A DNA stretch of 64,000 nt from Neptunicoccus sediminis (GTDB taxonomy: Bacteria > Pseudomonadota > Alphaproteobacteria > Rhodobacterales > Rhodobacteraceae): assembly GCF_001719615.1 (NCBI RefSeq), contig NZ_MDVX01000008.1:248001-312000 (forward strand). The letters are read 5' to 3'. The translations under genes and the position numbers were made by a program. This document shows, piece after piece, positions 9,236 through 18,903 of the stretch (within the stretch, counting starts at the first letter, position 1; every line of letters begins with the position of its first letter). Below the pieces are notes generated by a model. The model was given only the letters and a program-made list of their open reading frames with translations, did no database searches and was not told the origin of the DNA.

Positions 9236-10255
9236 TTATCCTCCGTCAGCGACACCCGCCTGTGCAAAGGTTGCCATGCCGGAGTGACAGTCGAGCGCCG
9301 CCTTCAGCACACCGATTGCCAGTGCAGCGCCCGACCCTTCGCCCAGCCGTAACCCTAAGGAAAGTAATGGTTCTTTACCAATTTCCTGCAACACCTGTAC
9401 GTGGCCTGCTTCGCGGGACTGGTGGCCCGCGACAGCGTGATCCAACGCGCCTTTGCAAGCGGTTTCCAGACAGGCAGCAGCGGCTGTGCAGATAAATCCG
9501 TCGATTATTACGGGTATTTTATGGAAACGCGCGGCGGCAATCGCCCCTGCCATCGCCGCCAGCTCCCGTCCGCCCAGACAGCGCAGCGCCTCCAGACCGT
9601 TGCCCTTTGCCTGTGGATTGGCGGCCAGACCTTCAACCACCACCTGCGCCTTGAGCGTCAAACCCGCGTCATCCACACCCGTGCCGCGACCGACCCAATC
9701 CGCAGCGCTGCCACCAAACAGTGCAGTGCAAATCGCCGCGCCGGAGGTGGTGTTTCCGATGCCCATTTCACCAGCGACAAACAAATCCGCTGCAGGATCG
9801 ACCGCCTTCCAGCCCGTCGCCAGCGCCGAGACGGTTTCTGCCTCGCTCATGGCGGGTCCGGCGCTGAAATCCGCAGTCGGCGTGTCAAGATCAAGCGCGA
9901 TCACGTCAAGACTGGCCCCGACCGAGGCGCAAAGCTGGTTAATCGCGGCGCCACCGTGTTGAAAATTCAGCACCATCTGGGCTGTCACCTCAGCGGGAAA
10001 CGCGGAAACACCCCGAGCCGCAACCCCGTGATTTCCGGCAAATACAACCACTTGCGGGTTTTCAATCCGGGGCGCTGCATCCCCGCGCCAGCCCGCATAC
10101 CAGATTGCCAGATCCTCAAGCCGCCCCAAGGCCCCCGGTGGTTTGGTTAAATGACTATCGCGATCCTGCGCCGCTTCAATCGCGGAACCATCCGGCCCGC
10201 CGGCCTGCTCCAGAAGGGCCTGAAACTCTGCAAGGCTGGAAAAAGGTTGTGTCAT
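9236..10255 (-). CDS. cobT: Nicotinate-nucleotide--dimethylbenzimidazole phosphoribosyltransferase
   Basis: A 339-residue CobT that makes alpha-ribazole phosphate for the lower ligand of cobalamin. Family motifs include [46 protein letters not shown] and the C-terminal [12 protein letters not shown]. Length is normal. Divergent from cobS with 111 bp between the starts, so two enzymes of nucleotide-loop assembly share one control region. No cobalamin riboswitch fits in or is visible in that gap. Confidence 0.96.
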   Translation of the reverse strand: MTQPFSSLAEFQALLEQAGGPDGSAIEAAQDRDSHLTKPPGALGRLEDLAIWYAGWRGDAAPRIENPQVVVFAGNHGVAARGVSAFPAEVTAQMVLNFQHGGAAINQLCASVGASLDVIALDLDTPTADFSAGPAMSEAETVSALATGWKAVDPAADLFVAGEMGIGNTTSGAAICTALFGGSAADWVGRGTGVDDAGLTLKAQVVVEGLAANPQAKGNGLEALRCLGGRELAAMAGAIAAARFHKIPVIIDGFICTAAAACLETACKGALDHAVAGHQSREAGHVQVLQEIGKEPLLSLGLRLGEGSGAALAIGVLKAALDCHSGMATFAQAGVADGG

Positions 10256-10366
10256 AGGTCTGTTGTCCCCGAATACGCCCGTTCGTGGCGGAAGCTTTGT
10301 TGTCTGGCGCTGTGTTTACCCATAAATTCCGCGCTGTAACACCGGATTCGCGAAGGCATATTCCCT

Positions 10367-11146
10367 ATGAACGACATACGCAGCACAGGGTTTGCGAAAC
10401 CCGATCTCGACCCGGTAGACATTGCCGCCGCTTTTACCCTTCTGACCCGCATCCCCCTGCCCGTTAACCACGTTCGCGCCGGAGAGCGGGCGGGTCAGGC
10501 GGCTTGGGCCTATCCTTTTGTCGGGGCGGTGCTGGGGTTGATAGCAGGGGCAATCGCCATCGCCTTGTATTGGATCGGGGTTCCAACGGGCATCGCTGCG
10601 GCCTGTGGGCTGGGTGCGCTTATGCTGATGACGGGGGCTTTGCACGAAGACGGTATTGCCGATTGCGCCGACGGTTTTGGCGGCGGTGCGACCCCTGCCC
10701 GCCGGTTGGATATTATGAAAGACAGCCGGATCGGAGCCTTTGGCGCGGCGGCGCTGATCGTGGTTTTGCTGGCGCGATGGTCCGGCTATGGCATTGTTAT
10801 CGAAGGAAACTGGCTGGCTGCTTTTAGTGCGGCGGGCGCAGTCAGCCGGCTGCCGATGGTTCTGGTTATGTATGCCATGCCGCTGGCACGGCCGGACGGT
10901 TTTGCGGCCAGAGTCGGGATGATTACCGCGCCGACCGCTCTTATCGCCACCGCGCTGGCGCTGCTTGTCACGGTACTGTGTCTTGGCTTGATGGCGATAC
11001 CGCTGATGCTGGTGGCGGTCCTGTCCTGTCTGCCGCTCTGCTGGCTCGCGTGGCGGCGGATCGGGGGATATAGCGGCGACGTGCTGGGCGGGTGCCAGCA
11101 AATCGCAGAGATCGCCGCGCTGGCTTTTTTAAGCGCGATTTTATAG
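10367..11146 (+). CDS. cobS: Adenosylcobinamide-GDP ribazoletransferase (cobalamin synthase)
   Basis: A 259-residue integral membrane protein that joins adenosylcobinamide-GDP and alpha-ribazole in the last stage of cobalamin synthesis. Shows the CobS signatures LTRIPLPV, an LHEDGIADCADGFGGG stretch with the conserved acidic residues, and DSRIGAFGA, with several hydrophobic helices after them. Its TAG stop is followed with no intervening base by the inverted stop of the aminotransferase gene on the other strand. Confidence 0.95.
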   Translation: MNDIRSTGFAKPDLDPVDIAAAFTLLTRIPLPVNHVRAGERAGQAAWAYPFVGAVLGLIAGAIAIALYWIGVPTGIAAACGLGALMLMTGALHEDGIADCADGFGGGATPARRLDIMKDSRIGAFGAAALIVVLLARWSGYGIVIEGNWLAAFSAAGAVSRLPMVLVMYAMPLARPDGFAARVGMITAPTALIATALALLVTVLCLGLMAIPLMLVAVLSCLPLCWLAWRRIGGYSGDVLGGCQQIAEIAALAFLSAIL

Positions 11147-12256
11147 TTAATCGCCGCTGGCCGCTTCCAAAGCGAGCGGGAACTGCAATTCAAACAGCGA
11201 CAGGTCCGAACTGGTGCCAACCGACAGGCGGATACAGCGGTTTTGTGGTGCCACAAACGGCATCCGCACGAAAATATCCCGCGCGACAAGCTGATCCAGA
11301 ACCGCCTTGGCATAGGCCGCATCCTGCCCGCAATCAATCGCGACAAAGTTGGTGGCGGAGGGCACCACAGACAGCCCCTGCTCTGCCGCGATTCCTTCGA
11401 TCCGCTTGCGCCCCTGCGCTACGCTATTCACGGTTTGTTGCAAATACCGCTGGTCCTGAACGGCGGCAAGCGCACCGGCCTGACTGATCCGGCTAAGCCC
11501 GAAATGGTTGCGGATTTTATTAAAGCTGGTGATCAGATCCGCCTGCCCGATGCCATAGCCGATCCGCGCGCCTGCCATGCCGTAAGCCTTTGAAAAGGTT
11601 CGCATCCGGATAACGCGGCGGTCCTCGGTATTAAGGGCAGGCGCATGGCCGTCCGGGGCAAATTCGATATAGGCTTCATCCAGAATGAACAAGCAGTTTT
11701 CCGGCACCGCATCAATCGCAGCCTGAATAACTTCGGCACTATGGACGGTGCCCATCGGGTTATCGGGATTGGACAAATAGACCAGCCGCGCGCCGACCTC
11801 TGCCGCCGTTTCCATTAATGCTACGGGGTCTTCGTAATCGCCTTTGAAGGGCACCGTGACCAGTTCCCCGCCAAATCCAGCAACGTGATAGTTGAATGTG
11901 GGATAGGCCCCTTCAGAGGTCACAACTTTCACCCCCGGCTCCACAAACATCCGCGCGATATAGCCGAGCAGCCCGTCGATCCCTTCCCCGACGATGATGT
12001 TTTCCGGCTCAATAGCGTGCAGCCTGCCCAGCGCCTGTTTCAGATCATAGCTCTCGGCGTCGCCGTATTGCCAGACCTCACCGGCGGCTTTGGTCATGGC
12101 AGCGATGGCGTGAGGGCTCGGCCCGAAGACATTCTCATTCGCGCCCAAGCGTGCCGCAAAACTGCGCCCGCGGGCCCGTTCTTGCGTCTCGGGTCCGACG
12201 AACGGCACCGCCGATGGCAGGGTCTCTACGAGTTTCGTGTACATCGGGCCGTTCAT
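11147..12256 (-). CDS. HisC-like PLP-dependent aminotransferase
   Basis: A 369-residue class I/II aminotransferase. GANENVFGPSP near the start, SNPDNPMGT, FILDEAYIEF and the TFSKAYGMAGARIGYG stretch (with the Schiff-base lysine) match histidinol-phosphate aminotransferases and their broad relatives. Beside cobT/cobS it could be considered for CobC/CobD-type threonine-phosphate decarboxylase, but the N-terminus fits the HisC group better. I therefore leave the substrate open. The ATG follows GAGGAG. The gene ends exactly where cobS ends on the other strand. Confidence 0.85.
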   Translation of the reverse strand: MNGPMYTKLVETLPSAVPFVGPETQERARGRSFAARLGANENVFGPSPHAIAAMTKAAGEVWQYGDAESYDLKQALGRLHAIEPENIIVGEGIDGLLGYIARMFVEPGVKVVTSEGAYPTFNYHVAGFGGELVTVPFKGDYEDPVALMETAAEVGARLVYLSNPDNPMGTVHSAEVIQAAIDAVPENCLFILDEAYIEFAPDGHAPALNTEDRRVIRMRTFSKAYGMAGARIGYGIGQADLITSFNKIRNHFGLSRISQAGALAAVQDQRYLQQTVNSVAQGRKRIEGIAAEQGLSVVPSATNFVAIDCGQDAAYAKAVLDQLVARDIFVRMPFVAPQNRCIRLSVGTSSDLSLFELQFPLALEAASGD

Positions 12257-12507
12257 GGCTGTCTCCTCATTCAGAGCTTAATTTTGTCTGCTGCTGTTCA
12301 ACACTATCACCGGGATGCCCACAAGCCCAAGCCGTTGCAACGCAGGTAACTTCGGCCGGTTTAAGCTGCAATTTTCCAACATTGCAGCCGCCTGCGGGCG
12401 AGAGGTCAAATCCAACTCTCGCAGCTGTGACCAACACCTGTTCTTGACGATCCGCGCAAGCAGCCTACCTGATATAGTGTTGAAACCGACAAATTGGGTG
12501 GCTGGAT

Positions 12508-12696
12508 ATGAAACCGATACGTTTGAAAGATTTCACAAACCGAATAAATACCGCAAAACGGGTACGGCCTGTACTGGATTTGCGAAAGCTGAATTTGACC
12601 CATGCTGCGCCAGTAGAGAACGACAGACCGTTCCTGACCTTCTGGCATGATCCGGCAACAGGAACCCTGATGCCGAGCCTAGGCACCGCCCGTTAA
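12508..12696 (+). CDS. Small hypothetical protein (62 aa)
   Basis: I do not recognise it. A basic N-terminus (many Lys and Arg up to residue 27) is followed by a more ordinary segment ending FWHDPATGTLMPSLGTAR, with no membrane helix or signal peptide. The support is contextual: it lies in an otherwise empty rightward interval between two leftward genes, and a strong terminator oriented for rightward transcription follows 100 bp later. GGTGG lies about 8 nt before the ATG. No good promoter was found; TTGACG at about 12443 lacks a clear -10 partner. Confidence 0.4.
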   Translation: MKPIRLKDFTNRINTAKRVRPVLDLRKLNLTHAAPVENDRPFLTFWHDPATGTLMPSLGTAR

Positions 12697-12795
12697 CAGA
12701 ATTGGGTAGCTGCTCTTACCCTTTGGGCTTTGGTTGCATGTTTCTGCCTCACAGACGCAACCCGCAGGCGTTTTTCGCCGCGCTGCCCTGACTGA

Positions 12796-12823
12796 CCCCG
12801 GCCTATGAGCCGGGGTATTTTTT
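12796..12823 (+). terminator. Rho-independent terminator, rightward
   Basis: Stem CCCCGGC (12796-12802) and GCCGGGG (12809-12815) with loop CTATGA, followed by TATTTTTT. Since valS ends leftward just beyond it, this serves a rightward transcript, most likely that of the 62-residue reading frame or an RNA from the same interval. Confidence 0.85.
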
Positions 12824-12834
12824 GGCGAAACCGA

Positions 12835-15747
12835 TTAGCCGAGCGCGGCAACCCGATCAAAGGCCGCTTGCAGAGTGTCCTGTTCAACACCTGCGGCCTC
12901 CAGACGGTCGCGGTTCTCGGCCACTACAGCTTCGGGCGCATTGGCCACGAATTTTTCGTTTGCCAGCTTGCCTTTTAACCCACCGATTTCCTTGCCGAGC
13001 TTGTCGATTGCCTTTTGCAGACGGGCTTTTTCTTCTTCGATGTCAATGACATCGGCCAGTGGCAGGCAGAAAGACCCGCCCTCTACCGGCAATGTCACCG
13101 CACCCTTGGGTGCTTCATCAGCCGAGGTCAGTTCGGAAATCCGCGCCAGACGCATGATCATCGGCAGGTTCCGGTCGAGCGCCGCCTTACCCGCATCATC
13201 CAGTGCCAGTTGCACCATCGGAATTTTCGCACCGGCATTGACCCGCATTTCGGATCGCACCGAACGCACCTGTTCGATCAGACCGATCACCCAATTCATT
13301 TCCCGATCCGCCGCTGCGTCGACCAGTTCCGCGCCATAGGTCGGCCAGTCAGCATGGATCAACATTTTCTGCCGCTCGGCAATATCGCCCCAAAGCTGCT
13401 CGGTGATGAATGGCATAATCGGGTGCAACAGGATCAGACATTGATCCAGCGTCCATGAAAGGGTCGCCTTGGTTTCCGCCTTGGCAGCCTCGTCATCGCC
13501 CTGCAAAAGCGGCTTGGACAATTCCACATACCAATCACAAACCTTGCCCCAGACAAAGGCGTAAAGCCCGTTGGCCGCGTCGTTAAACCGGTATTGTTCC
13601 AGCGCAGTATCAACCACTTCGCGCACTTTGGCCGTTTCGCCCACAATCCATTTGTTCAGCGTTTGCTCGACCTTGGCGGGGTCGAAATCCGGCTGTGGCG
13701 TGGCTTCGTTGAATTCTGCAAAACGGGCCGCGTTCCACAGTTTGGTCCCAAAGTTCCGGTTGCCTTTCACACGGTCCACCGACAGTTTCAACGTCCCGCC
13801 CAAAGCGGCCATTGAGGTCATGGTAAAGCGCAGCGCGTCGGCACCGAATTCGTCGATCAGATCCAGAGGGTCCACCACATTGCCGAGCGTTTTGGACATT
13901 TTCACGCCCTTCTCGTCCCGCACAAGCGCGTGCAAGTATATGGTATCAAATGGAATTTCCTTCACCACCTCAAGCTGCATCATCATCATCCGCGCCACCC
14001 AGAAAAACAGGATGTCAAAGCCGGTGATCAACGTTGATGTCGGGAAATACCGCTTCAGTTCCTCGGTGTCATTGGGCCAGCCGAGCGTCCCGATTGGCCA
14101 GAGACCGGAGGAAAACCACGTATCGAGCACGTCCGGATCGCGCCAGACCGGCACCGCTCCGGTCAGGCCCAGAGGCCCGCCAGGGGTGACGTTTTCGGGT
14201 TCTTCATCCACCAGCAGAACCGTGCCGCCGTAGTATTCCATCGTCTGGTTGGTCAGATCGGATTCATTGGCCGCACAGAATTCCTTCCAAGGCGCCTCCG
14301 GAATGATCTGGCCGTTTTCCATCCGCGGTCCGTACCAGACGGGGATCTGATGACCCCACCACAACTGGCGGGAAATACACCACGGTTCGATGTTTTCCAT
14401 CCAGTGATAATACACCTTCTTGTCTCGCTCCGGCAGGATGCGGACAGTTCCGTCCTTCACCTTTTCCAGTGCCGGAACGGCCAGTTTGGCCGCGTCCACA
14501 TACCACTGGTCGGTCAGCATCGGTTCCATAACCACTTTGGAGCGGTCACAGAACGGCTGCATGATCTTCTTGTCTTCCACTTCGATCATCAGACCTTCGG
14601 CATCAATATCCGCGATCACCGCCTTGCGCGCCGCGAACCGGTCCATCCCGCGATAGGCGTCGGGCACCAGATTGATCTGCTCCACATCCGCCTCGGTGAA
14701 TTCCGCGCCTTTGGCAAGTTCGCCGGCACGTTCTGCTGCCTCGGCGTAGGGCATACCGTCGTCCCGCATCCGCGCCTTGGTGTCCATCAAACGGTAAAGC
14801 GGAATATTGTTGCGCTTGGCCACGCCATAATCGTTCGCGTCATGGGCCCCGGTGATTTTCACCGCGCCAGAGCCGAATTCCGGATCGGGGTAATCGTCAG
14901 TGACGATCGGGATCAGGCGGCGGTGCTCTTTCGGGCCAACCGGAATTTCGCACAGCTTGCCAACGATCGGCGCGTAGCGTTCGTCTTTGGTGTGCACCGC
15001 AACCGCACCGTCCCCCAGCATGGTTTCAGGCCGCGTGGTCGCAATAGAAATATAGTCCCGCGTTTCCCGCAGGGTGACGTTTCCGTCTTCGTCTTTTTCA
15101 ACGTATTCATAGGTTTCGCCGCCCGCCAGCGGGTATTTGAAGTGCCACATATGGCCGTCGATTTCGATATTCTCGACTTCCAGATCGGAAATGGCAGTTT
15201 CAAAATGGGGGTCCCAGTTCACCAGCCGTTTGCCGCGATAAATCAGGCCCTTGTTGTAAAGATCGACGAAGACTTTCAGCACCGCATCATGGAAATTCTT
15301 ATCCATCGTAAAGGCGTTGCGTTCCCAATCTGCCGAGGCGCCAAGGCGTTTCAGCTGGGAAATAATGGTGCCGCCTTTTTCGTCCTTCCATGCATGCACA
15401 CGCTGCAAAAACGCATCGCGGCCCATTTCGGCGCGGGTCGGCCCGCCTTCGGCGGCAAGCTGTTTTTCAACCTGCAACTGGGTGGCGATCCCCGCGTGGT
15501 CCTGTCCGGGCTGCCAGAGCGTATCGAACCCGCGCATGCGGTGCCAACGGACCAGAATATCCTGCAAAGTGTTGTTGAACGCATGGCCCACGTGCAGGGC
15601 GCCCGTCACATTGGGCGGTGGAATCATGATAGTGAAGGCTTCGTCGCGGGATTTATTGGCTCCCGCGCGGAAGGCCCCTGCCTTTTCCCATTTCTCGAAA
15701 ATTGCCGCCTCGGATTTGGCCGCATCAAAATTCTTTTCCATCGCCAT
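12835..15747 (-). CDS. valS: Valyl-tRNA synthetase
   Basis: A 970-residue class Ia synthetase that charges tRNA-Val and edits mischarged threonine. Visible are the HIGH-type motif in [15 protein letters not shown] near residue 50, the [12 protein letters not shown] motif in the second half, the inserted editing domain between them, and a C-terminal coiled coil (about the last 65 residues, rich in Glu, Lys and Leu) typical of ValRS. Single-gene unit; nothing odd. Confidence 0.98.
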   Translation of the reverse strand: MAMEKNFDAAKSEAAIFEKWEKAGAFRAGANKSRDEAFTIMIPPPNVTGALHVGHAFNNTLQDILVRWHRMRGFDTLWQPGQDHAGIATQLQVEKQLAAEGGPTRAEMGRDAFLQRVHAWKDEKGGTIISQLKRLGASADWERNAFTMDKNFHDAVLKVFVDLYNKGLIYRGKRLVNWDPHFETAISDLEVENIEIDGHMWHFKYPLAGGETYEYVEKDEDGNVTLRETRDYISIATTRPETMLGDGAVAVHTKDERYAPIVGKLCEIPVGPKEHRRLIPIVTDDYPDPEFGSGAVKITGAHDANDYGVAKRNNIPLYRLMDTKARMRDDGMPYAEAAERAGELAKGAEFTEADVEQINLVPDAYRGMDRFAARKAVIADIDAEGLMIEVEDKKIMQPFCDRSKVVMEPMLTDQWYVDAAKLAVPALEKVKDGTVRILPERDKKVYYHWMENIEPWCISRQLWWGHQIPVWYGPRMENGQIIPEAPWKEFCAANESDLTNQTMEYYGGTVLLVDEEPENVTPGGPLGLTGAVPVWRDPDVLDTWFSSGLWPIGTLGWPNDTEELKRYFPTSTLITGFDILFFWVARMMMMQLEVVKEIPFDTIYLHALVRDEKGVKMSKTLGNVVDPLDLIDEFGADALRFTMTSMAALGGTLKLSVDRVKGNRNFGTKLWNAARFAEFNEATPQPDFDPAKVEQTLNKWIVGETAKVREVVDTALEQYRFNDAANGLYAFVWGKVCDWYVELSKPLLQGDDEAAKAETKATLSWTLDQCLILLHPIMPFITEQLWGDIAERQKMLIHADWPTYGAELVDAAADREMNWVIGLIEQVRSVRSEMRVNAGAKIPMVQLALDDAGKAALDRNLPMIMRLARISELTSADEAPKGAVTLPVEGGSFCLPLADVIDIEEEKARLQKAIDKLGKEIGGLKGKLANEKFVANAPEAVVAENRDRLEAAGVEQDTLQAAFDRVAALG

Positions 15748-15845
15748 AGGTTCAGTCCCGCCTAAAAGTCATCGCCACCTTCTAACCAGCCCTTGGCCAA
15801 AGGAAAACCCCAAGAAAGTGCTGTTTGCGCCTGTAATCGCTGGGG

Positions 15846-16580
15846 TCAGAGCCGGAACAACCGCCCCGGTCCCGGCACCCTGCGCCCTGCCAGATGGGCC
15901 AGATGCCACGCCAGCGCAGAGTTGCTGGAAATCACCGGCTTTCCGATCCGCGCCTCGGCCTGTTCGATAATGTTGAACGCACGCAGATTGGTGCAAGAGG
16001 CAAAGACCAGATCGCAATCGCCCTGACCCAGTTGCTCAACCGCTTTCAGAACCGAGGATTCCGCGATCCGCGCCACGACTTTTTCGCGCCCCTCTTCAAA
16101 GCTGGCAAAACCAGTGATGGCAAAACCGTTATCTTCCAACAACTTGCGCATCGCCGCCGATACATCTGCCACATAGGGTGTCAGGAACCCGATCTTTTTT
16201 GCGCCGAGCGCACGGCAGGCGGCCATGACCGCGCTCATCGGATTTGTCACAGGAACACCTGCATGGGCTGTGTGAACACAGGCGGCGACTCGGTCCTCTC
16301 CGATAATCGTCGCGCCCGAGGTACAGCCGTAGCCGATCGCCCCGAAGGACACACCCTGTGGCAGAAGCGCCGCGCTTGCCGGCAGGTCCGCCTCCATTTG
16401 CGCCAGTGTTTCGGGGGTCACATCCGCCTGACTGGGCAAACGGCTGTGATAAACCGGCACTTTTGCGGGTCCGAAAACGCCTGACAGCTCCGGCTCCATC
16501 GTTTCATCGGTGGACAGGACAATCAGGCCCAGCGCCGCATTATCCCCGTATCCCTGATCCGTTTCAAACTGCTGCGCCAT
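15846..16580 (-). CDS. Asp/Glu racemase-superfamily protein (maleate isomerase/arylmalonate decarboxylase-like)
   Basis: A 244-residue two-domain protein of the Asp/Glu racemase fold. Two cysteine motifs, GYGCTSGATIIG in the first half and FASCTNLRAFN in the second, are the pair of catalytic cysteines seen in maleate cis-trans isomerases and relatives. Last gene of a leftward operon: it begins 21 bp after the M24 peptidase gene. With the lyase and peptidase upstream, isomerisation of an amino acid or dicarboxylate intermediate is plausible. The substrate is not determined. Confidence 0.8.
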   Translation of the reverse strand: MAQQFETDQGYGDNAALGLIVLSTDETMEPELSGVFGPAKVPVYHSRLPSQADVTPETLAQMEADLPASAALLPQGVSFGAIGYGCTSGATIIGEDRVAACVHTAHAGVPVTNPMSAVMAACRALGAKKIGFLTPYVADVSAAMRKLLEDNGFAITGFASFEEGREKVVARIAESSVLKAVEQLGQGDCDLVFASCTNLRAFNIIEQAEARIGKPVISSNSALAWHLAHLAGRRVPGPGRLFRL

Positions 16581-16601
16581 CGGTGTCCCTACTCTGCTGT
16601 A

Positions 16602-17726
16602 TCAGATCACCGGCAGCGCACGCGGTGCGCGCTGCGTCAGCAGCACGGGTGCGGAATTGGTGATCAGGATGTTTTCTTCGGCAACCATCATACGGGTTTC
16701 ATCCAGCATTAGCGAGGGTTCCAGCGTCAAAACCATCCCCGCCTGCAATTCCGTATGGTCATGGGCCGCAATAGAAGGCCATTCCGTCAATTGCATCCCG
16801 AGCCCATGGCCGAACCGCCCTACATCGGATCCGCCGCTTAGCACGCCCTGCATCGCCGCGAAGAGATCAGCCATCGTTTTTCCTGCCTGCGCCATATCAA
16901 ATGCAGCTTCGGTGGCATCCCAAAGACGTGCATGGGCCGCGCGGGCTGCGGCATTGGCGGTTCCGATGGCAAAGTTGCGGTCGAAGTCGCAGAAGTACCC
17001 CTTCAGGCTGGCCCCTGTGTCGAGCATCAGAACATCCCCTTGCGCCAGTGGGGTTTCATCGGGTGGCGAGATCACATCCGTGTAGCCGCCCGGCCCTGCG
17101 CCGCCCACCAGATAGGGCGTTTCTTCCGCGCCTTCTTCCAGCAGGGCGATGCGAAAGCGGCGAAAAACTTCGGACAGGGCTGTGCCTGATTGCGCAAATT
17201 CCGGTACGCGGGCGAAGGCGCGGGAACCAATCTGGCAGATGTCTTTCAAAATCGCGATTTCCGCATCCGATTTTACCATCCGCAGGGATTTTATCAGCGG
17301 GGTGCAATCGGCAAATTCTGCTTTCAGGGAGGTTTTGAGCATTTGGAAATCGGTTAAGGGCATCCGCAGACTGGATTCCTCACCCATCGGCAGGCCGATT
17401 CTGCGGTATGGGGAAAGCGCATCAACCAGCAGGCTGATGCCTTCGTCAAATCCGCGCGGGCTGGGCCAACTGCGAATATCCTTGACCCATGTGCGCCCCA
17501 TCAGGTCAGCACCGATGGCAGGAATGATGGCAACGGGCGCGCCGGACTGGGGCAGGATGACAAACCACGGGCGGGTCGGGCTTTGCCAGAACAGGCTGCG
17601 GAATCCGGTGAAGTAACGAACCTCGGGCTCTGTGGTTAACAGGATCGCGTCAAAGTCTGCCGCTGCCATAAGGATCTGGGCCGGTGCAAGACGGGCCTCA
17701 AATTCGGCAGCGGGAAAGTCAGTCAT
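16602..17726 (-). CDS. M24-family metallopeptidase (Xaa-Pro dipeptidase/creatinase fold)
   Basis: About 374 residues. The N-terminal creatinase-like domain (about 1-135) has YFTGFRSLFWQSPTRPWFV. The C-terminal pita-bread domain carries the metal ligands: the Asp pair in LMLDTGASLKGYFCDFDR, His in FGHGLGMQLTEWP, and Glu residues in LTLEPSL and VAEENILIT. Such proteins hydrolyse Xaa-Pro dipeptides or ring/amide compounds (creatinase, ectoine hydrolase). I chose the ATG at 17726, which overlaps the lyase gene by 8 nt; an ATG three codons earlier is possible. Operon context suggests catabolism of a small nitrogen compound. Confidence 0.88.
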   Translation of the reverse strand: MTDFPAAEFEARLAPAQILMAAADFDAILLTTEPEVRYFTGFRSLFWQSPTRPWFVILPQSGAPVAIIPAIGADLMGRTWVKDIRSWPSPRGFDEGISLLVDALSPYRRIGLPMGEESSLRMPLTDFQMLKTSLKAEFADCTPLIKSLRMVKSDAEIAILKDICQIGSRAFARVPEFAQSGTALSEVFRRFRIALLEEGAEETPYLVGGAGPGGYTDVISPPDETPLAQGDVLMLDTGASLKGYFCDFDRNFAIGTANAAARAAHARLWDATEAAFDMAQAGKTMADLFAAMQGVLSGGSDVGRFGHGLGMQLTEWPSIAAHDHTELQAGMVLTLEPSLMLDETRMMVAEENILITNSAPVLLTQRAPRALPVI

Positions 17727-18801
17727 CCGCCGCATCTTCCGACAGGATCACCAGCACCCGCGCCTGTGCGCCAAGCTGCGTCGCATCCGTCACAACGCCT
17801 GCGAAACCTGCACCGCCCGAGGGCGATGTGTGCAGGCCGACAGCTTCCAGCTGCTGTATTTTCTCTGCAACATCATCGTCTTCCAGCGTCACAAACCCGT
17901 CCGCATCCTGCGCCAGCGCCTTGAGTGCGAGGTGTGAGGGTTCCTTGCAATCAAGCCGCCCCATGTTAGAGGCAGGCCCCTGTGTTGCTACGGGTTTTCC
18001 GGCACGGATGCTTTCCTGCAAGGCGGGGGCAGCCGTGGGTTCGACCACAGTGATCTGAACGGAATCATCCCAGTGATGCCGCAAGGACGCAGCTACGGCC
18101 GCTGCCAATCCGCCAACGCCCGCTTGCAAATAAACATGGCTGGGTGGTGCATCGTTTGCTGCTTCGTATTGCGCGACCATCTCTGCGCTCAGCGCCAGAT
18201 ACCCCTCCATCACATCTTTGCCCGAGGTGTCCTCCGCCCATGTGCTATCCGACAACAGCCGCCATCCGTTGTCCTGCGCGGCTTTGGCGGCGGCGGCCAT
18301 GCTCGCCTCGTAATCCTCCCCTTCGATCACCACCTCGGCCCCTTTGTCGCGCAGTCGCTGGGCGAACCCGGATGGCACGGTTTGGGCCAGATAGATCACC
18401 GCCCGCGCCCCGAAAACCCGGGCACCCGCAGCCACCGACAGGCCGTGGTTTCCGGCGCTTGCTGTGACAAAAACCTGACCGTCCAGCGCTGTTTTTGCCC
18501 GCTGGGGATCGAAAACCGACTCTCCGGCCTTTTCATAGGCGGTTTTGGCGATCGCAAACGCCGCCCCGAGCGCCTTGAAACTGCCTAGCCCCATACGCGG
18601 ACGTTCATCCTTAATATACAGGCTTTGGATACCCAGCCTGTTGGCCAGTTCCTGCGCGTTCACCAATGGCGTTTCGGCGTGGGCCGGACATTGGCTGAGC
18701 AGCTTGAGAACAAGATGGTCATCTATTGTGATCTGGCCTTCCGCCAGACCGGATTGCGGGGGCAGGCCCTTGGACCGCCAGGGATTCGCGAGATATGTCA
18801 T
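17719..18801 (-). CDS. PLP-dependent ammonia-lyase/dehydratase (diaminopropionate ammonia-lyase-like)
   Basis: A 360-residue fold-type II PLP enzyme. The Schiff-base lysine lies in IKDERPRMGLGSFKALGAA, the substrate/cofactor loop is TASAGNHGLSVAAGA, and the glycine-rich phosphate loop is LQAGVGGLAAAVAA. These resemble 2,3-diaminopropionate ammonia-lyase and threonine dehydratase-like enzymes of ectoine catabolism (EutB). It is the first gene of the operon and overlaps the M24 peptidase gene. The reaction is probably release of ammonia from an amino acid; the exact substrate is inferred only to class. Confidence 0.85.
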   Translation of the reverse strand: MTYLANPWRSKGLPPQSGLAEGQITIDDHLVLKLLSQCPAHAETPLVNAQELANRLGIQSLYIKDERPRMGLGSFKALGAAFAIAKTAYEKAGESVFDPQRAKTALDGQVFVTASAGNHGLSVAAGARVFGARAVIYLAQTVPSGFAQRLRDKGAEVVIEGEDYEASMAAAAKAAQDNGWRLLSDSTWAEDTSGKDVMEGYLALSAEMVAQYEAANDAPPSHVYLQAGVGGLAAAVAASLRHHWDDSVQITVVEPTAAPALQESIRAGKPVATQGPASNMGRLDCKEPSHLALKALAQDADGFVTLEDDDVAEKIQQLEAVGLHTSPSGGAGFAGVVTDATQLGAQARVLVILSEDAADD

Positions 18802-18903
18802 GGCGCAAATCTGCGCCGAAACCTGAAAGGCCGATAGTCCTAAAGCGGCATTCCGTCGTCATTTTCCTTTCTGTTGGGAATGGATTCCTCCCGCTACACG
18901 GGA

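Noticed and set aside
10256-10366. Possible cobalamin riboswitch between cobT and cobS
   Set aside because: The gap is only 111 bp and no B12-box-like sequence was found.
14350-15765. 471-codon open frame on the plus strand
   Set aside because: Antisense shadow of valS; no domain or start signal recognised.
16602-18801. Assignment of the lyase and M24 genes as ectoine-degradation eutB/eutD
   Set aside because: Only two of the expected genes are matched loosely and the diagnostic neighbours (eutC, eutE, ectoine transporter) are missing; kept as a possibility only.
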